A DNA stretch of 64,000 nucleotides from Pseudomonas sp. 6D_7.1_Bac1 (GCF_025465945.1 NZ_JANLNW010000006.1:147758-211757); one strand, 5' to 3'. Shown: positions 8,827 to 18,464, counted from the first letter of the stretch. Numbers and translations are program-made. Notes: a model not told the origin generated them from the sequence alone.

Positions 8827-9573
8827 ATGAAGCGTTTTCGGCCGGGCATCGCGCCGACCCTGGTGGTGATCGTGCTGCTGCCGCTGTTGGTCTTCCTTGG
8901 CTTCTGGCAGTTGAGCCGGGGTGAGCAGAAACGCGTGATGCTCGACAGTTACGCCGAGCGCCGGGCTGCCGAGCCGATGGCCAGCGTGGAGCTGCAAGGC
9001 ATCGCCGATCCGGCGTTCCGCAGGGTTCGCCTGCACGGGCAGTTCGATGCCGAGCACAGCTATCTGCTGGATAACCGCTTTCGTGGCGACAAGGTCGGGG
9101 TCGAACTGCTGCAACCCTTTCTCGACCAGGACAGCGGGCTTTGGCTGCTGCTCAATCGTGGCTGGCTGCCGTGGCCTGACCGGCGCATCCCGCCGGTTTT
9201 CACCACGCCGCAACACGTCGTGAGCCTCGATGCCTGGGTCTATGTCACCCCGGGAACGACTTTCCAATTGCAGGCCGACCCGATAAACGCGCAGTGGCCT
9301 CGACTGGTGACCGTGATCAATCCCGGCAAGCTCTGGGCGGAGCTGGGTCGTACGGGCTTCACCTACGAACTGCGTGAAGACGCAGGCCCCGCAGCTTATG
9401 AGGCTGGCTGGCCGATCGTGGCAACGGGCATGGGGCCGGAAAAGCATATCGCCTATGCCGTGCAGTGGTTCGCGATGGCGCTGGCACTGTTCGGCCTTTA
9501 TCTATACTTCGGATGGCATAACGCAAGGGAGAAAAACCATGGGAGCGGCCATGAATCCACTCAACACAGCTGA
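8827..9573 (+). CDS. SURF1-family cytochrome oxidase biogenesis protein
   Basis: This 248-residue inner-membrane protein helps insert heme A into subunit I. It has one helix near the N-terminus (about 10-27), a periplasmic domain containing the family signature around YLLDNRFRGDKVGVELLQPF and LLNRGWLP, and one helix at the C-terminus (VQWFAMALALFGLYLYFGW), which is the standard SURF1 topology. The last 35 bases overlap the start of the next gene, so the two are probably translationally coupled. Confidence 0.92.
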   Translation: MKRFRPGIAPTLVVIVLLPLLVFLGFWQLSRGEQKRVMLDSYAERRAAEPMASVELQGIADPAFRRVRLHGQFDAEHSYLLDNRFRGDKVGVELLQPFLDQDSGLWLLLNRGWLPWPDRRIPPVFTTPQHVVSLDAWVYVTPGTTFQLQADPINAQWPRLVTVINPGKLWAELGRTGFTYELREDAGPAAYEAGWPIVATGMGPEKHIAYAVQWFAMALALFGLYLYFGWHNAREKNHGSGHESTQHS

Positions 9574-10132
9574 AGTGCCGAGCCGCAAACCCGGTTGGCG
9601 CGGGCGGTTGCAGTTGATCCTGATTCTGCTGGTGGTCGTCGGGCCGATGATCCTCGCCACTGGCATGTACAAACTGCAGTTCTGGGTGCCAGAGAACCGT
9701 AGCTATCACGGTGAACTGATAGGCAATGGGCAGAGCCGTAGCGAACTGGGGGTGCAAGCAGACGAGCAACGTTGGCAGATGCTGGTCACGGCTCCACAGG
9801 AGTGCTCGGTGGACTGCCAGCAACTGGTTTATCTGGCGCGGCAGATCCAGGTCGGCCTGGGTCGCGAGGCGTCCCGAGCCAGTCATGCCTTGGCCACTGC
9901 GCAGCCGGTGAGCGCCGACTACGACGCCAAGCTGCAACGTGAGTATCCGCAGTTGCAGCGCTACCCACTGGATCTGCCGACGTATACCAAGGCGACCCAG
10001 GGCAATGACGCGGCGCAACTCTGGATCATCGATCCTCACGGCAATCTGGTGCTGCGTTACGACGCCAAGGTCAAGGGCAAGGACCTTCTCAACGATTTGA
10101 ACCTGCTGCTGAAACTGTCGAACATCGGATAA
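9539..10132 (+). CDS. Sco-like membrane-anchored thioredoxin-fold protein (PA0111-like)
   Basis: This 197-residue protein is usually annotated hypothetical. It has one N-terminal membrane helix (LQLILILLVVVGPMILATGM) and a periplasmic domain. That domain has a CxxxC pair in ECSVDCQQLVYLARQIQ and ends with LWIIDPHGNLVLRYD, which resembles the CPDIC and [14 protein letters not shown] blocks of the SCO1 protein encoded at 12106. I infer a Sco/thioredoxin fold and a possible copper or thiol role in CuA assembly. Start ATG at 9539 follows AAGGGAG by 7 bases; the ATG at 9551 is an alternative. It overlaps the SURF1 gene and lies 10 bp before ctaA. Confidence 0.8.
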   Translation: MGAAMNPLNTAEVPSRKPGWRGRLQLILILLVVVGPMILATGMYKLQFWVPENRSYHGELIGNGQSRSELGVQADEQRWQMLVTAPQECSVDCQQLVYLARQIQVGLGREASRASHALATAQPVSADYDAKLQREYPQLQRYPLDLPTYTKATQGNDAAQLWIIDPHGNLVLRYDAKVKGKDLLNDLNLLLKLSNIG

Positions 10133-10142
10133 GGGCATCGTC

Positions 10143-11222
10143 ATGGCCAAACCTGGATTTCGCCTCGCGCTGTTTGCCACGTTGCTGGCACTGATTGTCG
10201 TCTTGCTGGGCGCCTATACCCGGCTGACCCACGCCGGCCTCGGTTGCCCGGACTGGCCGGGTTGCTACGGTTTTATCAGCGTGCCGAAAAGCGAAGCCCA
10301 GCTGGCCCATGCCGAGCTGCATTTTCCGGACACCCCGGTGGTTGCCCACAAGGGCTGGAACGAGATGATCCACCGCTATTTCGCCGGCACCCTGGGTTTG
10401 CTGATTGTGTTGCTGGCGGCGCGTGCCTGGACCCATCGACATCATCAGGATCAACCCTTGAAGCTGCCCTTGTTCTTGCTGGCGGTGGTGTTTGCCCAAG
10501 CGGCGTTTGGCATGTGGACGGTCACCCTCAAGCTCTGGCCGCAGGTAGTGACGGGGCATTTGCTCGGTGGCTTTGCGACCTTGAGCCTGCTGTTTTTGCT
10601 GACCTTGCGCTTGTCCGGCGTGTTACCGGCGCTGATCGTGCCGCGACGGTTGCAGTACTGGGCGACAGCCGGGTTGCTGCTGGTGATCGGGCAGATCGCC
10701 CTTGGCGGCTGGGTCAGTTCCAACTACGCGGCGGTGGCCTGCATCGATTTTCCTACCTGTCATGGCCAATGGTTACCGCCTGCCGATTTCGCCAACGGCT
10801 TTCACCTGACCCAACACATCGGCCCCAATTATCTGGGCGGGCAGCTCGACAACGATGCCCGCACGGCAATTCACCTGACTCACCGCATCGGTGCCTTGCT
10901 GGTTACTCTGGTGCTGCTGGGGCTGGCCTGGCAGTTGAAGGTTGTCGGCATGACCCGGCTTGCCGGGCTCGTGCTGGTGGCGCTCGCGGCGCAGATCACT
11001 TTGGGCATCAGCAATGTGCTGTTTCACCTGCCGTTACCGGTGGCCGTTGCCCATAACGCGGGCGGCGCGGCGCTTCTGTTGACGATGGTGCTGGTCAATT
11101 ATCACGCACGAACCAGTCTGGTTCGAGTCAGGCAGCATGCGCCCGGGCGCTGGCGCTTCAGTCCGCGTCAACACACGGCCGGGCCCATAACAATAAAAGG
11201 AGAAATGCCATGGCGACTCTGA
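10143..11222 (+). CDS. ctaA: Heme A synthase (COX15/CtaA family)
   Basis: This 359-residue, eight-helix membrane enzyme oxidises heme O to heme A. Two similar four-helix halves are visible, with paired Cys residues in loops ([12 protein letters not shown] and [13 protein letters not shown]) and conserved histidines in [28 protein letters not shown] and [11 protein letters not shown]. The product acts after CtaB, encoded next. The last 13 bases overlap the ctaB start. The C-terminal 30 residues are basic and extend past the last helix. Confidence 0.95.
   Translation: MAKPGFRLALFATLLALIVVLLGAYTRLTHAGLGCPDWPGCYGFISVPKSEAQLAHAELHFPDTPVVAHKGWNEMIHRYFAGTLGLLIVLLAARAWTHRHHQDQPLKLPLFLLAVVFAQAAFGMWTVTLKLWPQVVTGHLLGGFATLSLLFLLTLRLSGVLPALIVPRRLQYWATAGLLLVIGQIALGGWVSSNYAAVACIDFPTCHGQWLPPADFANGFHLTQHIGPNYLGGQLDNDARTAIHLTHRIGALLVTLVLLGLAWQLKVVGMTRLAGLVLVALAAQITLGISNVLFHLPLPVAVAHNAGGAALLLTMVLVNYHARTSLVRVRQHAPGRWRFSPRQHTAGPITIKGEMPWRL
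11189..11196 (+). promoter_or_regulatory. Candidate Hfq/Crc CA box at ctaB
   Basis: AACAATAA, identical to the box at coxC, lies immediately upstream of the AAAAGGAG ribosome-binding site of ctaB, inside the end of ctaA. Its position could allow Hfq/Crc to block ctaB translation. Confidence 0.4.
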
Positions 11223-12109
11223 TCGGCGAACGGCAGGGCCGGGCGATCTGGCGTGACTATCTGGAGCTGACCAAACCCAAGGTCGTGGTGTTGATGCTGA
11301 TCACCTCGCTGGTCGGCATGTTCCTCGCCACGCGTGCCGGGGTGCCGTGGACGGTGCTGGTGTTCGGCAACCTGGGGATCGCGTTGTGTGCGGGCGGCGC
11401 GGCGGCGGTCAACCATGTGGTGGATCGGCGCATCGACGCGGTGATGGCGCGCACCCACAAGCGGCCACTGGCCGAAGGCCGGGTTTCACCCAGCGCCGCA
11501 CTGACCTTCGCGCTGCTGCTGGCGGTGGCCGGGCAGGCCTTGCTGCTGGCCTTCACCAACCCGTTGACGGCCTGGCTGACCCTTGCCTCGTTGCTCGGTT
11601 ACGCGGTGGTCTACACCGGGTTCCTCAAGCGGGCGACGCCGCAGAACATCGTCATCGGTGGGCTGGCCGGTGCGGCACCGCCGCTGTTGGGCTGGGTTGC
11701 TGCCACCGGGCATGTCAGCGCCGAACCGCTGCTGCTGGTGCTGATCATCTTCGCCTGGACCCCGCCGCACTTCTGGGCGCTGGCGATTCACCGCAAGGAG
11801 GAGTACGCCAAGGCCGATATTCCAATGCTGCCGGTGACCCACGGCGAACATTACACCAAGATCCACATCCTGCTTTACACCTTCGCCCTGCTGGCGGTGA
11901 GCTTGATGCCCTTCGTCATCCACATGAGCGGCTTGCTGTACCTGATCTGCGCCCTCGGGCTGGGCGCGAGGTTTCTGCAATGGGCCGTGGTGCTGTACCG
12001 TGGCACTCAGCCGCACGCGGCGATCAACACCTTCAAGTACTCTATTTACTACTTGTTCCTGCTGTTCATCGCCCTGCTTGTAGACCATTACCTATTGTTG
12101 AACCTATGA
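11210..12109 (+). CDS. ctaB: Protoheme IX farnesyltransferase (heme O synthase)
   Basis: This 299-residue UbiA-family prenyltransferase adds a farnesyl group to heme B to make heme O, the substrate of CtaA. It is a multi-helix membrane protein. The Mg-diphosphate binding region is [20 protein letters not shown], and the cytoplasmic loop [12 protein letters not shown] is also typical. AAAGGAG precedes the ATG at 11210. The stop TGA overlaps the ATG of the SCO1 gene (ATGA). The ORF-level product equals CyoE/COX10; the name ctaB reflects its location in the aa3 locus. Confidence 0.95.
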   Translation: MATLIGERQGRAIWRDYLELTKPKVVVLMLITSLVGMFLATRAGVPWTVLVFGNLGIALCAGGAAAVNHVVDRRIDAVMARTHKRPLAEGRVSPSAALTFALLLAVAGQALLLAFTNPLTAWLTLASLLGYAVVYTGFLKRATPQNIVIGGLAGAAPPLLGWVAATGHVSAEPLLLVLIIFAWTPPHFWALAIHRKEEYAKADIPMLPVTHGEHYTKIHILLYTFALLAVSLMPFVIHMSGLLYLICALGLGARFLQWAVVLYRGTQPHAAINTFKYSIYYLFLLFIALLVDHYLLLNL

Positions 12110-12741
12110 CTCGAACCCAGAAAACCGTCTTCATTCTTGTTGCCCTGATCGCATTGGTCCTGGGGCTGACCATCAACAAAGTGCTGTCCGGCAAAGGCCA
12201 AGGCGACTCGACTGCACTGATCGACGCCGGGATCATCCTGTTGCCGCAAAGCCGTAACCTGCCAGATGTGCAAATGACCAACCAGGACGGCCAACCGGTT
12301 ACGATCAATACATTGAAAGGTAAGTGGAGTTTGCTGTTCTTTGGTTACACCTTCTGCCCGGACATCTGCCCGACTACGCTGGCGCAACTGCGGCAGATCA
12401 AGAGCGAACTGCCAGCGGATGCGGTCGACAAGCTGCAGATCATTCTGGTCAGCGTCGACCCGAACCGCGACACCCCCAAGCAGCTCAAGCAGTACCTGGG
12501 TTACTTCGATCCGCAGTTTGTCGGCCTGACTGCGGCGTCAGTCGAAGACCTGCAAAAAGTCGCCAATGCGGTGAGCATTCCGTTCATCCCGGCGGACACC
12601 AGCAAACCCAACTACACCGTCGACCACAGTGGAAACCTGGCCGTAATCGGGCCGGACGGCACCCAGCGCGGGTTCATTCGCGCACCGTTGAACAACACAA
12701 AACTGGTGGCCCAGTTGCCGGTGATGCTCAAGCGTCAGTAA
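12106..12741 (+). CDS. SCO1/SenC copper chaperone
   Basis: This 211-residue protein delivers copper to the CuA site of CoxB. One N-terminal helix ([15 protein letters not shown]) anchors a thioredoxin-fold domain. The copper ligands are the two Cys of CPDIC in [14 protein letters not shown] and the His of [12 protein letters not shown]. It starts inside the ctaB stop codon (ATGA overlap), so it is translationally coupled, and it ends the biogenesis operon. REP elements and a terminator follow. Confidence 0.95.
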   Translation: MTRTQKTVFILVALIALVLGLTINKVLSGKGQGDSTALIDAGIILLPQSRNLPDVQMTNQDGQPVTINTLKGKWSLLFFGYTFCPDICPTTLAQLRQIKSELPADAVDKLQIILVSVDPNRDTPKQLKQYLGYFDPQFVGLTAASVEDLQKVANAVSIPFIPADTSKPNYTVDHSGNLAVIGPDGTQRGFIRAPLNNTKLVAQLPVMLKRQ

Positions 12742-12758
12742 ACACCCAAGATCCTAAT

Positions 12759-12846
12759 GTGGGAGCGAGCCTGCTCGCGATAGCGGACTGACATTCAAGA
12801 TCGATGTTGGCAGTGACGGCCCCATCGCGAGCAGGCTCGCTCCCAC
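12759..12846. repeat. REP-type inverted repeat pair (GTGGGAGCGAGC variant)
   Basis: Arms at 12759-12780 and 12825-12846 are exact 22-bp reverse complements. The unit begins GTGGGAGCGAGCCTGCTCGC and is a variant of the repeat at 3076. It lies between the convergent SCO1 and metQ genes, at what looks like a junction between two blocks that are far apart in PAO1 numbering. Confidence 0.88.
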
Positions 12847-12866
12847 AAGGTCAGTATTTCAGGCAT

Positions 12867-12905
12867 AAAAAAACGGGGACGCAGTCAATGCGTCCCCGTT
12901 TTTTT
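12867..12905. terminator. Bidirectional rho-independent terminator
   Basis: A 12-bp perfect stem AACGGGGACGCA (12872-12883) / TGCGTCCCCGTT (12889-12900) with a 5-base loop is flanked by an A run on the left and a T run on the right. It can end transcription of SCO1 on the plus strand and of metQ on the minus strand. Confidence 0.9.
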
Positions 12906-12916
12906 ATCGCGTCAGA

Positions 12917-13690
12917 TCAGAACGCCGGCAGTACCGCGCCTTTGTACTTCTCCAGAATGAAGGCCTTCACTTCCGGGCTGTGCAGGGCGGCAACCAGTTT
13001 TTTCATCGCGTCGCTGTCCTTGTCGTCCGGGCGGGCGACCAGGATGTTCACGTAAGGCGAGTCTTTGCCTTCGATGGTCAGCGCGTCCTTGGACGGATCA
13101 AGCTTGGCTTCCAGCGCGTAGTTGGTGTTGATCAGCGCCAGGTCGACCTGGGTCAGCACGCGCGGGATGGTCGCAGCTTCCAGTTCACGGAATTTCAGGT
13201 CTTTGGTGTTCTCGGTGATGTCCTTGACAGTCGACAGGATGTTTTTCGAATCCTTCAACTTGATCAGACCGGCCTTCTCCAGCAGTAACAGCGCACGGCC
13301 GCCGTTGGTGGCGTCGTTCGGGATCACCACGTTGGCGCCGCCTGGCAGCTCAGCGAGGGTCTTGTACTTGCTGGAGTAAGCGCCCAGCGGCTCCAGGTGT
13401 ACACCGGTAACGCTGACCAGGTTTGTACCCTTGGCCTTGTTGAACTCATCGAGGTACGGCTGGTGCTGGAAGAAGTTGGCGTCCAGGCGCTTCTCGGCAA
13501 CCTGTACGTTCGGCTGCACGTAGTCGGTGAACACCTTGACCTTGAGGTCGACGCCTTCTTTGGCCAGTGCCGGTTTCACGAACTCCAGGATTTCCGCGTG
13601 CGGAACCGGGGTAGCAGCGACGGTCAGGGTTTCAGCGGCCTGAGCGGAGAACGCTGCAACGGCAGCGAACGCGACGAGTAGTTTTTTCAT
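12917..13690 (-). CDS. metQ: Methionine ABC transporter substrate-binding protein (NlpA family)
   Basis: This 257-residue periplasmic protein binds methionine for the MetNI importer. It has a signal peptide ending near SAQA-AETLTV, then family blocks TPVPHAEIL, VKVFTDYVQPN and VIPNDATNGGRALLLLEKAG. There is no lipobox cysteine, so it is probably a free periplasmic protein rather than a lipoprotein as in E. coli. It is last in the metNIQ operon and starts 61 bp after metI. Confidence 0.93.
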   Translation of the reverse strand: MKKLLVAFAAVAAFSAQAAETLTVAATPVPHAEILEFVKPALAKEGVDLKVKVFTDYVQPNVQVAEKRLDANFFQHQPYLDEFNKAKGTNLVSVTGVHLEPLGAYSSKYKTLAELPGGANVVIPNDATNGGRALLLLEKAGLIKLKDSKNILSTVKDITENTKDLKFRELEAATIPRVLTQVDLALINTNYALEAKLDPSKDALTIEGKDSPYVNILVARPDDKDSDAMKKLVAALHSPEVKAFILEKYKGAVLPAF

Positions 13691-13751
13691 CCAGCAAACT
13701 CCTTGTGAGGCACCCTTTCGGGCGCCTGCCAGCCGTGGCCGGCGATTGCAT

Positions 13752-14426
13752 TTATTTTCGGGAAAAGTGCACCACCAGCTTATCGCCGACGGTTTGCAGA
13801 ACCTGGACCAACACCAACAGCAACACCACGGTCACCACCATCACGTCAGTCTGGAAACGTTGGTAACCGAAGCGGATCGCCAGGTCACCCAAACCACCGG
13901 CGCCGACCACACCGGCCATCGCCGTGTAGGACACCAGCGTAATCGCGGTCACTGTGATCGCTGCGAAAATGCCGGGGCGGGCTTCCGGTAGCAAGGCGTT
14001 GGTGATGATCTGGCGGGTGGTCGCGCCCATGGCCTGGGTCGCTTCGATGATGCCGCGATCGACTTCACGCAATGCGGTTTCCACCAGGCGGGCGAAGAAC
14101 GGTGTAGCACCGACCACCAGTGGCGGAATCGCACCGCCGACGCCCAGTGAGGTGCCGGTGATCAGTACGGTGAACGGGATCATCACGATCAGCAGAATGA
14201 TGAACGGCAGCGAACGCAGGATATTCACGATCAGCGACAGCAGCGCGTAAACACCTTTGGCTTCGAGCAACTGGCGCGGGCTGCACAGGAACAGCAACAC
14301 GCCCAGCGGCAGGCCAAGCAGCACAGTGAACAACAGTGATCCACCGAGCATCAGCAAGGTGTCGCCAGTGGCTAACCAGATTTCGAACCAGTCGATATTG
14401 GCGAAGAAACTCATCAGGGCTTCCAT
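13752..14426 (-). CDS. metI: Methionine ABC transporter permease
   Basis: This 224-residue inner-membrane permease has about five helices. The EAA-type loop that contacts the ATPase is visible in EATQAMGATTRQIITNALLPEARPG (conserved EA-x3-G spacing). The start overlaps the metN stop by one base (TGATG), which indicates translational coupling in the order metN, metI, metQ. Confidence 0.95.
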   Translation of the reverse strand: MEALMSFFANIDWFEIWLATGDTLLMLGGSLLFTVLLGLPLGVLLFLCSPRQLLEAKGVYALLSLIVNILRSLPFIILLIVMIPFTVLITGTSLGVGGAIPPLVVGATPFFARLVETALREVDRGIIEATQAMGATTRQIITNALLPEARPGIFAAITVTAITLVSYTAMAGVVGAGGLGDLAIRFGYQRFQTDVMVVTVVLLLVLVQVLQTVGDKLVVHFSRK

Positions 14427-15433
14427 CAGCGCAGCACCTCCATGTGGACGTCTGCGGCAATGAAGCGGGCGAAGGCCGCTTCCATGTCTCCGCCGGTGAC
14501 CGCCAGGGTCAATTGCCCGTAGGGGGTGTTTTTGATGCGGTCGATACGACCGGCGAGGATGCTGTAGTCCACACCTGTTTCGCGGGCGACGGTGCCCAGC
14601 AACGGCGCGTAGGTGGCGTCGCCCTGGAAGGTCAGCCGCACGATACGGCCCGGCACGTGAGCGAAGTCGTCGCGCTGCTCGCTTTCGTCGATCTGCTCGT
14701 CTTCCTGAACGAAGCGCTTGGTGGTCGGGTGTTTCGGATGCAGGAACACCTCGGCTACCGGACCCTGCTCGACGATCACGCCAGCGTCCATTACCGCGAC
14801 CTGGTCGCAGACCCGGCGAATTACATCCATTTCATGGGTGATCAGCACGATGGTCAGGTTCAGCTCGCGGTTGATCTCGGCCAACAGTTGCAGGACCGAC
14901 GCCGTGGTTTGCGGGTCGAGGGCGCTGGTAGCTTCGTCGCAGAGCAGGATTTTCGGCTTGGTCGCCAGGGCGCGGGCGATGCCGACGCGCTGCTTCTGGC
15001 CGCCGGACAGTTGCGCCGGGTACTTCCTGGCGTGGTCGGACAGACCGACACGAGCCAGCAACTCGGCCACACGTTGGTCGATCTCGCTGCGCGACAGTTC
15101 ACCGGCCAGGATCAGCGGCAACGCGACGTTGTCGGCAACGGTCTTGGAGGCCAGCAGGTTGAAGTGCTGGAAGATCATCCCGACTTGCTGACGGAAACGG
15201 CGCAGAGCATTGGCGTCCAGCGCAGTGACTTCTTCGCCATCGACGATGATCTTGCCGCCGCTGGAGTCTTCCAAGCGGTTGATCAGACGCAACAGGGTAC
15301 TTTTTCCCGCACCGGAATGGCCGATCAGGCCGAATACCTGACCGTTCTCAATCGACAGATTGGTGGGGTGCAGCGCGGGAATATCCTTACCGGCAACGCG
15401 GTAAGTTTTATGGACGTTTTGAAACTCGATCAC
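14426..15433 (-). CDS. metN: Methionine ABC transporter ATP-binding protein
   Basis: This 335-residue ATPase powers methionine uptake. Walker A is GHSGAGKST, the signature is LSGGQKQRV and Walker B is [12 protein letters not shown]. The last 90 or so residues form the NIL domain, which binds methionine and causes trans-inhibition. It is the first gene of the operon; the 200-bp region upstream holds a repeat but no S-box or SAM riboswitch that I can see. Confidence 0.95.
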   Translation of the reverse strand: MIEFQNVHKTYRVAGKDIPALHPTNLSIENGQVFGLIGHSGAGKSTLLRLINRLEDSSGGKIIVDGEEVTALDANALRRFRQQVGMIFQHFNLLASKTVADNVALPLILAGELSRSEIDQRVAELLARVGLSDHARKYPAQLSGGQKQRVGIARALATKPKILLCDEATSALDPQTTASVLQLLAEINRELNLTIVLITHEMDVIRRVCDQVAVMDAGVIVEQGPVAEVFLHPKHPTTKRFVQEDEQIDESEQRDDFAHVPGRIVRLTFQGDATYAPLLGTVARETGVDYSILAGRIDRIKNTPYGQLTLAVTGGDMEAAFARFIAADVHMEVLR

Positions 15434-15573
15434 GTAGCGAACCTTGTGGGGCGCGTTAGAAAAGGATCAGCGGTTAGCCGGGCGGGCATTTTAGCCTGTC
15501 CGTATAGAGGTTCTTAGCATTTATTTCGCATTCATCCAGTCATTTGGAAATAACGCCATAGACGTAAATGCAA

Positions 15574-15633
15574 AAGATCGCAGCCTCCGACAGCTCCTCA
15601 TTGATATTCGGAGTTGCCCAAGGCTGCGATCTT
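15574..15633. repeat. REP-like inverted repeat (AAGATCGCAGCC family)
   Basis: The 12-bp arms AAGATCGCAGCC (15574-15585) and GGCTGCGATCTT (15622-15633) are perfect reverse complements, with further imperfect pairing inside (TCCGACAGCTCC against GGAGTTGCCC). This resembles a common intergenic repeat of fluorescent pseudomonads, different from the GTGGGAGC family. It lies just after the lipoprotein gene, where it may also stop transcription. Confidence 0.75.
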
Positions 15634-15638
15634 CTCCT

Positions 15639-16352
15639 TTAAGGCTTACGTGGCGTCAGAACCATCTGTGCCGGGACATTGCGCAGAATCTGCCGTTCGA
15701 TCTTCAGGTCGAACTCCGAGTCCAGCTTCTTCACCCGTTTGGTCAGCAGCGTGGCCAACCAAGGGTAGTCCTCGGTGCGCGGTGCCTGGATGCTGACGTC
15801 GCACTGGTAACTCACCACATCGGCGGCGATCGCATCGAGTTGCCGACGCAGTTGCCTGCTATCGGTGATGTTCAGCGCAACGGTGGTGCTTTCAGCGGCG
15901 GGGTCGATTACCTTGGCGACACGCTTGGCTTCGGCGGCTTTGAGGGCAGCCTCAGCCTGGTCGAGCTCAGCTTTGCGCGCATGGGTGATGGCGTTGTTGA
16001 CACCACCGGTCAGCGCCGGGGCTTTGGGCATCAACGCACGAGCCCGGCTCAGGGCCGTGGCGGCGGCATTCACGTCGCCTTTTTGCAGCACGATCTGGCT
16101 GCGTTGCAAGTAGGCTTCGGCGAGCTGCCGTTGATATTGCTCCAGCGACTGATCGTTGGGTGATTCGGCCTGCAAGGCGGCCAGTTGATCCTCGGCGGTG
16201 GCCAGTTCACTGCTGGCCAGGCTTTGCTCGAGCTGCGCGATCGCCGTAGCCCGTGCGTCCGGGACCTCGGGGGCCGGCGGCGTGCTTTGGCAGGCGCCAA
16301 GCAGCAGCGAAAATGCAACAAGGAGCAGATAACGGGAGGCGAACGGCTTCAT
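15639..16352 (-). CDS. Predicted outer- or inner-membrane lipoprotein (PA5502-like)
   Basis: This 237-residue protein has a lipoprotein signal ending in LLGAC (Cys21). A helical, Ala/Gln/Leu-rich middle part looks TPR-like (LEQSLASSELATAEDQLAAL and VNAAATALSRARALMPKAP). The C-terminal part ends RNVPAQMVLTPRKP. It occupies the place of PA5502, between znuB and metN. Function is unknown to me; the helical repeats suggest a scaffold or protein-binding role. Confidence 0.8.
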   Translation of the reverse strand: MKPFASRYLLLVAFSLLLGACQSTPPAPEVPDARATAIAQLEQSLASSELATAEDQLAALQAESPNDQSLEQYQRQLAEAYLQRSQIVLQKGDVNAAATALSRARALMPKAPALTGGVNNAITHARKAELDQAEAALKAAEAKRVAKVIDPAAESTTVALNITDSRQLRRQLDAIAADVVSYQCDVSIQAPRTEDYPWLATLLTKRVKKLDSEFDLKIERQILRNVPAQMVLTPRKP

Positions 16353-16389
16353 TCCTGCGACTCTCTAATTGCGCAAAAAACGAGCAAGT

Positions 16390-17178
16390 CTACACCCCTC
16401 GACGGGGCAGGACAAAACTCAGCAGAAACAGCGCGGCAGCCACCACCACAATCGATGGGCCGGCCGGCGTGTCCTTGAACCACGACAGCGCCAAGCCACC
16501 GCAGACCGCGAGTATACCCAGCAAACTCGCGCCCAAGGCCATCTGCTCGGGTGATCTGGCGTGACGTTGCGCCGCAGCCGCCGGGATGATCAGCAAGGAG
16601 GTAATCAGCAGCACGCCGACGATCTTCATTGCCACCGCGATCACCACTGCAATCAGCAGCATCAAGGTCATGCGCAATGCCGCCACGGGCAGGCCTTCAA
16701 CCGTGGCCAGTTCTTCGTGCACGGTAATCGCCAGCAATGGCCGCCACAGCGCCACCAGCAACAGCATCACCGCCGCGCTGCCGCCGAGGATCCACGCAAG
16801 ATCAGTCGGGCTGATCGCCAGCAGGTCGCCGAACAGATAGGCCATCAGGTCGATCCGCACTTCATGCATGAAGCTTAGTACCACCAGCCCCAGAGAGAGC
16901 GTACTCGGCGCAAGAATCCCCAACAGGGTGTCGGAAGCCAGGGGTTGGCGCTGTTGCAAGGTCACCAGCAACACGGCCAGCAACAGGCAGCCGACGGTGA
17001 CCGCGATGGTCGGGCTGACATCCAGCAGAAAGCCCAGCGCCACGCCAAGCAGCGCTGCGTGGGACAGGGTGTCGCCGAAATAAGCCATGCGCCGCCAGAC
17101 CACGAACGATCCCAGCGGACCTGCGACGGCGGCCAGGGCCAGGCCTGCGAGCAGGGCGTACAACAGAAAATCAGCCAT
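16390..17178 (-). CDS. znuB: Zinc ABC transporter permease
   Basis: This 262-residue permease of the ABC-3 metal family has about eight helices and moves Zn2+ across the inner membrane. I chose the ATG at 17178 ([12 protein letters not shown]), which overlaps the last 8 bases of znuC; a longer frame to 17241 would run into znuC. Conserved stretches include [20 protein letters not shown] and [20 protein letters not shown]. It is last in the zur-znuC-znuB operon. Confidence 0.94.
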   Translation of the reverse strand: MADFLLYALLAGLALAAVAGPLGSFVVWRRMAYFGDTLSHAALLGVALGFLLDVSPTIAVTVGCLLLAVLLVTLQQRQPLASDTLLGILAPSTLSLGLVVLSFMHEVRIDLMAYLFGDLLAISPTDLAWILGGSAAVMLLLVALWRPLLAITVHEELATVEGLPVAALRMTLMLLIAVVIAVAMKIVGVLLITSLLIIPAAAAQRHARSPEQMALGASLLGILAVCGGLALSWFKDTPAGPSIVVVAAALFLLSFVLPRRGV

Positions 17179-17956
17179 GCTTGCAGCTATCTCCATGAAC
17201 GTGGGTGTGAGCGGTCGGTGCCGCGCTGACGACAGAGCCATGCAGGTCGTGGGCGTGGTCGTGATGGTGGTGATAGATCGCCAGGCTCTGCGCGTTTTTG
17301 CCGAACAGCTCGACGAACGCCGGGTCGCCGCTGACCTGTTCGGGATGCCCGGAGCAGCAGACGTGGCGATTGAGGCAGACCACCTGGTCGGTGGTGCTCA
17401 TCACGAGGTGCAGATCGTGGGAAACCATCAACACTCCGCAACCGTGGCGGTCGCGCAGGCGGGTGATCAGGCTGTAGAGCTCGGCTTGTCCGGCCACGTC
17501 GACGCCTTGCACCGGCTCGTCGAGCACCAGCAACTCGGGCTCGCGCAACAGGGCGCGAGCGAGCAGCACGCGCTGCATTTCACCGCCGGAAACGCTCTGT
17601 ACCGGGCTGTCGATCACTTGTTCGGCACCGACTTCCTTGAGCGCCGCCAAGGCGCGCGCACGGTCTACACCCGGCACCAGGCGCAAGAAGCGCAGCACCG
17701 AGAGCGGCAGGGTCGGGTCAACGTGCAGTTTCTGCGGCATGTAGCCGACCCGCAGTTTTGGCTTGCGCCAGACGCTGCCGCTGTCGGGTTTGAGCAAGCC
17801 AAGCACGGCGCGGACCAAGGTGGTCTTGCCGGCGCCGTTGGGGCCGATCAGGGTGACGATCTGCCGTGGCTCGACGCTCAGCTCAATGTTGTCCAGCACG
17901 CTTTGCCCGGCAAAGGTCACTGCAACCTGATTGAGGCGGATCAACGCAGTGCTCAT
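17171..17956 (-). CDS. znuC: Zinc ABC transporter ATP-binding protein
   Basis: This 261-residue ATPase drives ZnuB. Walker A is GPNGAGKTT, the signature is VSGGEMQRV and Walker B is [12 protein letters not shown]. The C-terminus is rich in histidine (HHHHDHAHD and HTHVHGDSC), common in zinc transporters. The ATG at 17956 shares one base with the zur stop (TGATG), so I reject the longer upstream extension to 18100, which lies inside zur. Confidence 0.95.
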   Translation of the reverse strand: MSTALIRLNQVAVTFAGQSVLDNIELSVEPRQIVTLIGPNGAGKTTLVRAVLGLLKPDSGSVWRKPKLRVGYMPQKLHVDPTLPLSVLRFLRLVPGVDRARALAALKEVGAEQVIDSPVQSVSGGEMQRVLLARALLREPELLVLDEPVQGVDVAGQAELYSLITRLRDRHGCGVLMVSHDLHLVMSTTDQVVCLNRHVCCSGHPEQVSGDPAFVELFGKNAQSLAIYHHHHDHAHDLHGSVVSAAPTAHTHVHGDSCKHG

Positions 17957-18438
17957 CAAGCCCCCTGGCAACCCGAGCAGAGACCGACCACTTCGACGGT
18001 CTGGCCCTCGACCACAAACCCGACGTCGTTGGCGCTGTGGATGATGGTGTCGCTGATGGATTTCTGTTCGAGCTCGATGGCCGCATGGCATTCGCGGCAA
18101 ATCAGGAACTGGCCCTGGTGGGCGTGCCCCGGATGATTGCAGCCAACGAAGGCGTTGAGCGAGGAGATGCGATGCACCAGGCCGTTATCCAACAGGAAGT
18201 CCAGCGCACGGTACACGGTCGGCGGCGCGGCACGACGGCCATCCTGCTCGCTGAGTACCGCCAGAATGTCGTAGGCGCCCAGCGGCTTGTGGCTTTGCCA
18301 GACCAGTTCCAGCACCCGCCGACGCAACGCGGTCAGGCGCAGACCCTGACGTGCGCAAATGACATCGGCCTCGGACAACGCGCTGTGCACGCAGTGAGAG
18401 TGGTCGTGGGGACGGCTGGCTAGCGGTGTTTTAGGCAT
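17956..18438 (-). CDS. zur: Zinc uptake regulator, Fur family
   Basis: This 160-residue Fur-family repressor senses zinc and controls the znu genes. The N-terminal winged helix spans about residues 30-95 ([15 protein letters not shown]). A structural zinc site is formed by CxxC pairs ICREC and CSGC near the C-terminus, and a His-rich N-terminus (HDHSHCVHS) may add metal binding. It corresponds to PA5499 (np20). It is the first gene of the operon and is divergent from znuA, 66 bp away. Confidence 0.95.
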   Translation of the reverse strand: MPKTPLASRPHDHSHCVHSALSEADVICARQGLRLTALRRRVLELVWQSHKPLGAYDILAVLSEQDGRRAAPPTVYRALDFLLDNGLVHRISSLNAFVGCNHPGHAHQGQFLICRECHAAIELEQKSISDTIIHSANDVGFVVEGQTVEVVGLCSGCQGA

Positions 18439-18464
18439 GAGCGGCGACGAGTTTTGTGAGAGAC

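Noticed and set aside
15434..15573. Possible SAM or S-box riboswitch upstream of metN
   Set aside because: I found no conserved riboswitch core or anti-terminator; the region holds a REP-like pair at the far end and otherwise no clear structure.
17957..18100. Long N-terminal extension of znuC to 18100
   Set aside because: It runs through the zur coding frame; the ATG at 17956, coupled to the zur stop, gives the normal ZnuC length.
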